A stretch of DNA of 10,404 nucleotides from CAZILN01 sp964540005 (GTDB lineage: Bacteria; Bacteroidota; Bacteroidia; Bacteroidales; SM23-62): contig CAZILN010000202.1 in assembly GCA_964540005.1 (NCBI GenBank), forward strand, positions 1 through 10,404. Reading direction: 5' to 3'. The notes beneath the pieces are model-generated. The model was not told the origin of the DNA and ran no database searches. It saw only the letters and a list, made by a program, of their open reading frames with translations. A program made the translations under genes and the position numbers. Positions 1 to 5,898 of the stretch are shown here, piece after piece (the first letter of the stretch is position 1; each line of letters opens with the position of its first letter).

Positions 1-380
1 GCCCCATCCATGATATTTTTATTCCTTGCTTTATCCAGCAGGGTGGAAGACCAGATCTCAAGGTCCATCCCGGTTGTGATCCACAGGTCTGCGTTATGCA
101 GCATCATTGCATAACTGGGTTTCGGGGGTACAAAATGGGGGTCCTGGGTACCCTGGGCGATATATTCAATATTTGCATTCCCTCCGGTCAGGAATTCTGC
201 GATACTGGCATAATCAGAAAATGAGCATACAATGTTCTGCTTTATACCTGAGTTACCATGCCTGTATTGATGCTGGTGCCGGTGCTGGTGCCGATGCGGT
301 TGAGCATTTAATGAAACTGAATTCATTGTAAATAACAGGATACAGATATATAATGCCGGAATAGTCTTTATTATAGTCAT
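1..380 (-). CDS. ZnuA/TroA-like metal ABC transporter substrate-binding protein (C-terminus beyond left edge)
   Basis: The first 126 codons are present, starting at ATG 380-378; the gene runs off the window. It is the extracytoplasmic solute-binding protein of a cluster A-I metal importer (zinc or manganese), which delivers the ion to a membrane permease and ATPase not seen here. Residues 1-26 form a signal peptide ending LNA before Gln27. Residues 28-41 are His-rich (PHRHQHRHQHQYRH), as in zinc-type members, although the usual His-rich loop lies further inside the protein. Residues 80-89 read DPHFVPPKPS, the family motif whose His (His82) is the first metal ligand. The following NADLWITTGMDLEIW stretch is also typical. 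It lies 21 bp behind an outer-membrane protein gene on the same strand, so the two are probably co-transcribed. Family assignment is firm; zinc specificity is inferred from the His-rich segment. Confidence 0.9.
   Translation of the reverse strand, partial: MTIIKTIPALYICILLFTMNSVSLNAQPHRHQHRHQHQYRHGNSGIKQNIVCSFSDYASIAEFLTGGNANIEYIAQGTQDPHFVPPKPSYAMMLHNADLWITTGMDLEIWSSTLLDKARNKNIMDG
271..294. repeat. Two tandem 12-bp units encoding the His-rich segment
   Basis: TGCTGGTGCCGG (271-282) is followed directly by TGCTGGTGCCGA (283-294). On the minus strand these encode alternating His, Arg and Gln (HRHQ repeated) in the N-terminal region of the ZnuA-like protein. This suggests the metal-binding stretch grew by unit duplication. 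Confidence 0.75.
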
Positions 381-401
381 TGTGTTGCTACATTTATTGG
401 T

Positions 402-1718
402 TTAATATGCTTCGTGTTTATGGGGTCCCATTGCCCATGAAACCTGGATAATAACGGAATGTTCACTCGGGAAAGGAGCGTAGAGCTCCCGGCGAAAATA
501 CATTTCTCTGTTGTTATACTGGTATTGCAGGCGTGTTAAAACAAATTCACTCTGCCAGAAATCGAAAGAAGCGGTGAAATCCCATTCATACTGGGAAGGA
601 TCGTAGGGGACTTCGGAGTATCCGACACGACCGCTGATCCAGAAACGTGCGCTCAGTTTATTTTGAAGGGAGGAATAGAATCCCAGAGCTTTGTGCCTGC
701 CCGCATCATATTCACGGATGCTGTAGAGAATTTCAGAACGCCAGTCAATGCTGCGGTATTTCTCCCTTCCTGTGGGGGTCCATTTATATGCCATGCCTGC
801 ACTATAGATATATGACCGGTATTTTAGCAGAGGCTCATTATTCTTGCCGCCGGTCCCGCTTAACCTGAATTCCAGGTAACTGCTGCTTGTCAGGTCGTAA
901 TAATTCAGGAATTGTCCTGATACAATCAGGCCGCTGTTATATCGATCAGAAAAACTGATATTATTTCCGCCGTTTATTGTGGCAATTTCCAGTGAGGATG
1001 CATCCGAAAACAACAGGGTTGGAAGCATAAAGTTGCCTGCAATCCCCATACCGTATAAACCGGCCAGACCAAAAAGGTTAACCAGCGCCCGGGGTCTGTC
1101 GAACTGGGGAAGGGCATGATCATGATACCTGTTGAATAGTCCGAATTCAGGTCGGAAATAGCCTGCTTTAAGGTTCATGTGAAGTGGAAGGTTCAGCCAT
1201 TCAATATATACTTCATCAACTTCAATTCCTTCCGGGGTAGCGGCGATGAATCCTTTTCCCCTTGTAAAAGGATCAAGAGGGGCGATCAGGGAAAGCTGTG
1301 CCTCACGCAGGTGAAAGCCATTATTGCCATAGTTGATTATTCCGGGTTCTGAAATGACCTGATCCTTTGAGCTGCTGATTCCGGCAAAAAAATCCATGCC
1401 AAAACTGATATTCGGATTGAGTCCCTGTTGCTGGCGGACACCACTGAAATACTTTTTTGACACATCAAGCTTCTGTTCCGCCGGTTGAGTTGCAAGTCTC
1501 CCTGCTTGCTCTATCAGCCGCTGTAGTTCATCCTGTCTTTCCTTTTCGAAAACACGGATCTTGATTTCCTTTAATTCTATTTCAATCCGGTGAAGTCTTT
1601 CAACAAGGCTGTCTTTATTTGCGTATTGCAGGGAATCGGGAGTATGCGGTATTTCCTGTGACATTACAGTAACCAGGGGAGCCAGTAAAACAAATATACA
1701 GATGATTATTGTTTTCAC
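402..1718 (-). CDS. Outer-membrane beta-barrel (porin-like) protein with N-terminal coiled coil, metal-uptake cluster
   Basis: This 438-residue protein starts at GTG 1718; an in-frame TAA lies a few codons upstream and no other start precedes the signal peptide. Residues 1-20 are a signal peptide (cleavage near MSQ). Residues about 38-72 are charged and heptad-like, a probable short periplasmic coiled coil as found in trimeric porins. The rest alternates aromatic and polar residues in beta-strand style, with repeated short motifs such as AGYFRPEFGLFNRYHDH, and ends in a Trp-containing strand followed by a His-containing tail, GPHKHEAY. It shows no TonB box or plug domain, so a passive porin or an OprP-like barrel fits better than a TonB-dependent receptor. 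The substrate is inferred from the ZnuA-like gene 21 bp downstream: passage of zinc or another metal across the outer membrane. The barrel call is good; the function is context only. Confidence 0.7.
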   Translation of the reverse strand: MKTIIICIFVLLAPLVTVMSQEIPHTPDSLQYANKDSLVERLHRIEIELKEIKIRVFEKERQDELQRLIEQAGRLATQPAEQKLDVSKKYFSGVRQQQGLNPNISFGMDFFAGISSSKDQVISEPGIINYGNNGFHLREAQLSLIAPLDPFTRGKGFIAATPEGIEVDEVYIEWLNLPLHMNLKAGYFRPEFGLFNRYHDHALPQFDRPRALVNLFGLAGLYGMGIAGNFMLPTLLFSDASSLEIATINGGNNISFSDRYNSGLIVSGQFLNYYDLTSSSYLEFRLSGTGGKNNEPLLKYRSYIYSAGMAYKWTPTGREKYRSIDWRSEILYSIREYDAGRHKALGFYSSLQNKLSARFWISGRVGYSEVPYDPSQYEWDFTASFDFWQSEFVLTRLQYQYNNREMYFRRELYAPFPSEHSVIIQVSWAMGPHKHEAY

Positions 1719-1804
1719 GTAATAGTAAAGTTACGGGAAGAAATTAGAAATATGGAACTGGTAAAGACGGTGTTTCGGGGAAGGATGCTACCCCCTGAAG
1801 GAAA

Positions 1805-2182
1805 TCAGCAGGCAGGGGGACCACGGTATGTCAGGACCCCATAATACTCATTTTTTGTCTTAATCGTTATAGGGCTGAACTTCAGATGCTTACATACAAT
1901 TTGAAGTGAGAAACCGAGTAGAAACACTGCAATGGTTACAGTATCCGGCAGGCTCATTATCTGAAGAAGCTGGTACTGCTTTTTACTGTGCTGATGCGCA
2001 GCAAACGGCTCCTTATTCGCTGCATTCTTATTGTAGGGGTGGGAATGGGAAATGCATGTCCCGTCTGAGAGCTGGTGAATGTGGATATTTATCGAGGCAT
2101 TGATGAATAACCACATTACAGCTGGCAATGCGAGAATTAATAAAAGTTTAAAATACCACTGTTTGGAATGCATTTCTTTCAC
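1805..2182 (-). CDS. Small His-rich two-TM membrane protein, metal-associated, function unknown
   Basis: The product is 125 residues from GTG 2182. An AAAGG lies 7 bases before that GTG; ATG 2173 (residue 4) is an alternative start. Hydrophobic segments occur at about residues 12-31 and 76-97. The segment between them, probably periplasmic, is rich in His (HIHQLSDGTCISHSHPY, then AAHQHSKKQ) with one Cys, and looks able to bind a metal. The tail ends YRGPPAC. I recall similar small His-rich proteins in Bacteroidota with an H-x-H-x-L-x-DG-x3-H-x-HP pattern, but no established function. It lies 86 bp upstream of the outer-membrane protein and ZnuA-like genes on the same strand, so a role in sensing, buffering or handling the same metal is an inference. 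Confidence 0.7.
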   Translation of the reverse strand: MKEMHSKQWYFKLLLILALPAVMWLFINASINIHIHQLSDGTCISHSHPYNKNAANKEPFAAHQHSKKQYQLLQIMSLPDTVTIAVFLLGFSLQIVCKHLKFSPITIKTKNEYYGVLTYRGPPAC

Positions 2183-2198
2183 ACATCAGCCTTTAAAG

Positions 2199-2206
2199 CA
2201 AATGTA
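2199..2206 (-). promoter_or_regulatory. Bacteroidota-type -7 box for the His-rich protein gene
   Basis: On the minus strand the bases read TACATTTG, a perfect match to the TAnnTTTG element of the Bacteroidota primary sigma factor. It ends 17 bases before GTG 2182. The -33 region is only a T-run about 20 bases upstream with no clear TTTG, so the call rests on the -7 element and its position. Confidence 0.45.
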
Positions 2207-2279
2207 ATTAAAAATGCCAGAAAAAAAAGCAGCTGTATAAGGATAATTGATATACTTGTAACATACTCTGGGAAATAGT

Positions 2280-2957
2280 ATGAGAAGAATTGTAGTAGGA
2301 GATATTCATGGTTGCAGCAAAACATTAAGGGCCCTGGCGGAGGAGGAGATCTGCCTGCACCGCGAAGATGAACTCTATCTGCTCGGAGATTATGTGGACC
2401 GCGGTCCGGACAGCAAGGGAGTTCTTGATTATATCCTTGAGCTGATAGAAAAAGGCTATAAGGTAAAGCCGCTAAGGGGAAATCATGAAGAGGACCTCCT
2501 GAAATACAACCAGGAGGAATTCAGGTACCTGGAATGGCACCTGGGCAAAAACCACAGCCTTAACATGCTTGACGGGGAGGGATTACAACAAAAGTATGCC
2601 GGTTTTTTTGAGAGCCTCCCATATTTCTATGAACTCGATCGTTGTTATATAGTACATGCAGGCTTCAATTTTTCAAGCGAAGATCCTTTTTCCGACAGGG
2701 ACGGAATGCTGGTGCAGAGGGATTTTGCCTATTCAGAGGAACATCTTAAGGGGAAAGCGGTCATTCACGGGCACCAGCCTGCCTACATCGATTTAATACA
2801 GGAGCGCATCAGGAACCGGGACAGGATCATCCCACTCGATAACGGAGTCCCCTATGTGAAAAAACATAAGGTTTACGACCACACACGCCTGGGCGGCCTA
2901 TGTGGACTTGACATTGATTCTTATGAACTGTACCGTTGCCTTAACAGGGATATGTAA
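2280..2957 (+). CDS. Metallophosphoesterase, serine/threonine protein phosphatase (PPP/ApaH-like) family
   Basis: This 225-residue cytoplasmic protein starts at ATG 2280. All signature motifs of the PPP-type calcineurin-like phosphatases are present in order: GDIHG (7-11), GDYVDRG (36-42), LRGNHEE (65-71), VHAG (125-128) and GHQP (164-167). They supply the Asp, His and Asn ligands (Asp8, His10, Asp37, Asn68, His126, His165) for a dinuclear metal centre that hydrolyses phosphoesters. The length fits the small bacterial PrpA/PrpB-like enzymes and is shorter than ApaH (about 270-280). Substrate may be phosphoserine, phosphothreonine or phosphotyrosine in proteins, or a nucleotide; the sequence does not decide. 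It is transcribed away from the metal cluster and towards the histidine kinase gene, so it is probably a single-gene unit. Confidence 0.9.
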   Translation: MRRIVVGDIHGCSKTLRALAEEEICLHREDELYLLGDYVDRGPDSKGVLDYILELIEKGYKVKPLRGNHEEDLLKYNQEEFRYLEWHLGKNHSLNMLDGEGLQQKYAGFFESLPYFYELDRCYIVHAGFNFSSEDPFSDRDGMLVQRDFAYSEEHLKGKAVIHGHQPAYIDLIQERIRNRDRIIPLDNGVPYVKKHKVYDHTRLGGLCGLDIDSYELYRCLNRDM

Positions 2958-3022
2958 AGCTGCGGATCGCAAGGAACCGGTGCATATATGTAAGGCTGCG
3001 GATCGCTATGGATCCGGAGCAT
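2951..3022. repeat. Two-copy tandem repeat of about 36 bp spanning the phosphatase stop codon
   Basis: Unit 1 begins TATGTAAAGCTGCGGATCGC (2951-2970) and unit 2 begins TATGTAAGGCTGCGGATCGC (2987-3006), a single mismatch over 20 bases. The remainders (AAGGAACCGGTGCATA against TATGGATCCGGAGCATA) differ by three substitutions and one indel. The duplicated part includes the last Tyr-Met codon bases and the TAA stop of the phosphatase gene. It looks like a local duplication or an intergenic palindromic repeat. Confidence 0.75.
2995..3020. terminator. Hairpin between convergent genes, candidate bidirectional terminator
   Basis: GCTGCGGATC (2995-3004) and GATCCGGAGC (3011-3020) pair over 10 bp with one mismatch around the 6-base loop GCTATG. 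It sits between two convergent stop codons (2957 plus, 3024 minus). There is no real T-run on either side, so termination could be weak or the hairpin could instead protect the 3' end. The first repeat unit (2959-2983) can form only a poorer version (7 of 10 pairs). Confidence 0.5.
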
Positions 3023-3023
3023 A

Positions 3024-4391
3024 TTATTGATTCGGCAGGCTGATAACTACCCTGCAGCCCTTTCCTTCGCCGGATTGCACGCTAATTGTACCTCCGTGCA
3101 GATGTATCATTCTCCGGCTCAGGCTCAATCCTATCCCGGATCCCTTTTCTTTCGTTGTAAAAAAAGGTACAAATACCTGGTCAAGATCCTCTTCGCAGAT
3201 GCCCTTACCGTTATCAGAGACAGTAATTATTGCTTTGTCCTGACTATCCTGTCTTGCTTCCAGGAATATCTTACCATCTGTTTTCCCTGAAATCGCATCA
3301 ATAGCATTCCGGATCAGGTTGATCAGGACCTGTTCCATCATCTTCCGGTCTATCCGCTTAAGAACCAGTTCGGGATCGGTCCTGCAACTGAGGTCAATAG
3401 CTGATTCCTTCATGAGAGGGTGGTAGAGTGAACAAACATCTTCCATCAGGTCAAGGAGCCTGGCGCTGCTGAATTCCGGCCGGGGTAACCTGACAAAGCT
3501 TTTATATTGCTGAACAAAATCTATCAGGCCATTCCCCCTCTGTTCGATTAATTCAGCACTCCTGATAATATCCTGGGAGACATCTGTTGAGAGTATGATT
3601 TTATCATCCCTTTGATCCTTTTTGTCCGAAAGACGCTGCCTGATATTGACACCCAGTGTTACTATGGGGGTGACAGAATTGGATACTTCATGGGTCAGGA
3701 CACGTATCAGCTTTTCCCAGGATTCCATTTCTTTTTCCTCCAGTTCGGAAAGGATGTTCTGGAAAGAAACAAGGCTGAGTTCTTTATTTCCAAGCAGGAA
3801 TTTTGAAAAACGGATAAGGAATGATGCAGGATTTTTATCACTGTACCTTATTGTATACAGGATCTTTTCTCCCGCTTGCAGTTTCAGAAGGGTCTTTCTT
3901 AATTCAGGATGGAACCTATCCAGCTCATTAAAAGAATTCAGGGAAGGGATGTCAAGAAGATCCATGCCTGCCCTGTTGAGTACTTCAATCCTGTATTGAT
4001 TATCCCAGGCCAGGATTCCTGAGCCCAGCTGGTCAATGACATTAGTGAAAAGTATGGAGGTATATTCTTTTTCCAGACGGATACGGCTTATTTCCTGGTT
4101 CAGCCTGCTAAAGCTGTGGCTGAGTCCCTGGAATGTCTTTTCAACCTTGTCCCTTACCGAAATTACGCTGCTGTCTTCGACTCCCAGGGTCAGTAAAAAC
4201 CTGGCCAGGTTCCTGTTGGTTGAGTTAACGTAGGCTATCAGCCAAATGATCTCGAGTAAGATCAATATTCCCAGTAAGAGGCTAGTAAAAAATCTGTCTG
4301 TTTTGATCATCACATAGAAGAATCCCATGTTGGTGGCAGACAGAACCAGTATCCTGAAGAGTACATTTACATAGAAGCTATTGAATACCAT
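3024..4391 (-). CDS. NtrY-like sensor histidine kinase
   Basis: I choose ATG 4391 (455 residues, MVFNSFY...), 14 nt inside the end of the regulator gene. The frame stays open to 4430 but would then overlap the regulator by 53 nt. Two membrane helices (about residues 8-29 and 34-55) anchor it in the inner membrane. A probable PAS-like sensor follows at about 105-215. The kinase core holds the H-box RVLTHEVSNSVTP (His234, autophosphorylated), the N-box NLIRNAIDAI (358-367), the G1 motif DNGKG (393-397), the F-box VPFFTTK and the G2 motif GSGIGLSLS (417-425). The HE-x-x-NS-x-TPI form of the H-box is typical of NtrY/NtrB-like partners of sigma-54 regulators. Its target is presumably the overlapping upstream regulator. 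The signal is unknown; there is almost no periplasmic loop, so a cytoplasmic or membrane signal is likely. Confidence 0.92.
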   Translation of the reverse strand: MVFNSFYVNVLFRILVLSATNMGFFYVMIKTDRFFTSLLLGILILLEIIWLIAYVNSTNRNLARFLLTLGVEDSSVISVRDKVEKTFQGLSHSFSRLNQEISRIRLEKEYTSILFTNVIDQLGSGILAWDNQYRIEVLNRAGMDLLDIPSLNSFNELDRFHPELRKTLLKLQAGEKILYTIRYSDKNPASFLIRFSKFLLGNKELSLVSFQNILSELEEKEMESWEKLIRVLTHEVSNSVTPIVTLGVNIRQRLSDKKDQRDDKIILSTDVSQDIIRSAELIEQRGNGLIDFVQQYKSFVRLPRPEFSSARLLDLMEDVCSLYHPLMKESAIDLSCRTDPELVLKRIDRKMMEQVLINLIRNAIDAISGKTDGKIFLEARQDSQDKAIITVSDNGKGICEEDLDQVFVPFFTTKEKGSGIGLSLSRRMIHLHGGTISVQSGEGKGCRVVISLPNQ

Positions 4392-5736
4392 ATTTTTTAA
4401 TTTTATGATAGAGGGTAGTCCGTGAAACACCTAATTCAGAAGCAGTTATAGAATATTTGTATTTATTTTTATGCAGGGCTTTCTCAATGATCCTTTTCTC
4501 CACCTTTTCCAGGTTAAGGCTTTCTTCGTCCCGGAACAGGAAGGGCTGCAGGTTAAAATTGTCCGGATTCAATACTTCCGACTCGCACAGGATCACGGCA
4601 TTTTCAATAATATGTTGCAATTCCCGTACATTACCCGGCCAGTTATACTGTTTAAACAGATCATAGGATGTATGACTTAACCTGAGGGCCAGCTTATCGT
4701 GCTTCTTTTTGTACATATCAAGGAAATGATCTGTCAGCAGTACCAGGTCCTCTTCCCTGTCACGGAGAGGAGGAAGACTTATTGTTACCGTATTTATCCT
4801 GAAAAGCAGGTCTTCACGGAACAGCTGGTCATTTATCAGCTGTGACAGATCCTTATTGGTAGCCGATACCAGCCGGATATCTACCGGGGTGCTTTCATTT
4901 GATCCTATCCTTGTAATGTTTCTGTTCTGAAGGGCTGTCAGAAGTTTAGTCTGCGCTGACAGGGAAAGATTCCCTATTTCATCTAGGAAAAGCGTACCGC
5001 CGGAAGCCTGTTCAAAACGTCCTTCCCTGTCCCGGTGCGCATCTGTAAAGGCCCCTTTAACATGTCCAAAGAGTTCACTTTCAATCAGGTTGGGATTCAA
5101 TGATGCGATATCAACCGGTACAAATACCTTCTCTGATCGTTTTGATTGTTTATGGATTTCCCTGGCAATCAGCTCTTTGCCCGTTCCGTTTTCACCAAGG
5201 ATAAGTATATTGGCATCGGTACGGGCTGCCTTTTTTATCATTCTGAATACATCCTGTATGGGTTTGGATTCACCGATGAACTCAGGATAGAACTTTTCCA
5301 GGTTATCTTTGAGTGACTGGTTGTTTTTCTCCAGTTCTTTGACCTTCAGCTTTGAACGGCGAAGCTGGCAGGCCGTTTTAATATTGTTTATCAGTTTCTC
5401 AGTGTTCCATGGCTTCTGAACAAAATCGGTTGCACCCAGTTTAATGGTCTTAACTGCAAGATCAATATCTCCATAAGCTGTTATCAGTATGACTATGGCT
5501 TCAGGATCAATCTCCAGTATCCTGCTCAGCCAGAAAATTCCCTCATTCCCGGTGTTTCTGCCGGATGCAAAATTCATATCAAGCAGGATCACATCATATG
5601 AATCCTGCTCCATGGTATGTACAATGAGGTTTGGATTGGTCAGGCAGGTAACTTTGCTGAAGGAATATTTCAGTAAAAGCTCCAGGGATTCAAGGACTGC
5701 CCTGTCATCATCAATTATTAAAATCCTTCCGTCCAT
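4378..5736 (-). CDS. Sigma-54-dependent response regulator, NtrC family
   Basis: ATG 5736 gives 452 residues (MDGRILIIDDD...); a longer frame from TTG 5766 adds ten residues that do not belong to the receiver fold. Domains: receiver (1-125) with acidic cluster Asp9-Asp11, phosphoacceptor Asp53 and Lys108; AAA+ sigma-54 activator domain (about 150-385) with Walker A GENGTGKE (181-188), the sigma-54 contact loop as GAFTDA (228-233, usually GAFTGA) and Walker B LFLDEIGN (249-256); and a C-terminal Fis-type helix-turn-helix (about 415-452, SELGVSRTTLYHKIKKYGI). All three domains are complete. When phosphorylated, such proteins oligomerise at upstream sites and use ATP to open sigma-54 promoters. 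It forms an operon with the kinase and is divergent from the FtsX-type permease, a likely target. Confidence 0.95.
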   Translation of the reverse strand: MDGRILIIDDDRAVLESLELLLKYSFSKVTCLTNPNLIVHTMEQDSYDVILLDMNFASGRNTGNEGIFWLSRILEIDPEAIVILITAYGDIDLAVKTIKLGATDFVQKPWNTEKLINNIKTACQLRRSKLKVKELEKNNQSLKDNLEKFYPEFIGESKPIQDVFRMIKKAARTDANILILGENGTGKELIAREIHKQSKRSEKVFVPVDIASLNPNLIESELFGHVKGAFTDAHRDREGRFEQASGGTLFLDEIGNLSLSAQTKLLTALQNRNITRIGSNESTPVDIRLVSATNKDLSQLINDQLFREDLLFRINTVTISLPPLRDREEDLVLLTDHFLDMYKKKHDKLALRLSHTSYDLFKQYNWPGNVRELQHIIENAVILCESEVLNPDNFNLQPFLFRDEESLNLEKVEKRIIEKALHKNKYKYSITASELGVSRTTLYHKIKKYGIQ

Positions 5737-5769
5737 CGTTTTTCGCAATTTATGAAAAACGTACAATAT

Positions 5770-5801
5770 TTAAACATCAATGTTTAATAATTGAACATCA
5801 A
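5770..5801. promoter_or_regulatory. Candidate regulator binding site: inverted repeat plus phased half-site
   Basis: TTAAACAT (5770-5777) and ATGTTTAA (5780-5787) form a perfect 8-bp inverted repeat around CA. The motif TTAAACATCAA (5770-5780) recurs as TTGAACATCAA (5791-5801) with one mismatch, exactly 21 bp further on, which is two helical turns. It lies between the regulator gene (start 5736) and the permease gene (start 5899). This fits an upstream activating sequence for the NtrC-type regulator; the link is inference. Confidence 0.5.
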
Positions 5802-5859
5802 GAATCACCTTAATAAAACTGTTCAGTTGTAAAATTCAGATAATCAGTAATATAATAAA

Positions 5860-5876
5860 TTGGCATAAATCTTGGC
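5860..5876 (+). promoter_or_regulatory. Near-consensus sigma-54 (-24/-12) promoter for the permease gene
   Basis: TTGGCATAAATCTTGGC resembles TGGCAC-N5-TTGC. GG at 5862-5863 and the TTGG at 5872-5875 have the correct 12-bp register, but the second element reads GG rather than the nearly invariant GC at that position (GC occurs one base later). A start about 12 bases on would leave a leader of only about 12 nt before ATG 5899. It is supported by the neighbouring sigma-54 regulator and the possible activator site upstream; as a sequence match alone it is imperfect. Confidence 0.35.
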
Positions 5877-5898
5877 ATATTTTGCGAAAACAGAAATT

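Noticed and set aside
107..331. Plus-strand frame of 74 codons near the left edge
   Set aside because: It is antisense to the ZnuA-like gene; the Ala/Gly run at its end is only the complement of the His-rich repeat.
3622..3999. Plus-strand open frames inside the kinase gene
   Set aside because: They lie antisense to a complete histidine kinase with all motifs and show no recognisable protein features. The same holds for other antisense frames within the regulator, permease and outer-membrane protein genes.
5737..5766. Longer start (TTG 5766) for the NtrC-family regulator
   Set aside because: The receiver fold begins right after ATG 5736 (MDGRILIIDDD); the ten extra residues have no place in it.
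5874..5885. Second sigma-54-like match, TTGGCATATTTTGC
   Set aside because: GG and GC are only 8 bases apart instead of 10, a spacing sigma-54 does not accept.
5872..5898. Longer start (TTG 5872) for the permease
   Set aside because: It overlaps the candidate promoter, and the family normally starts just before the first helix, as ATG 5899 does.
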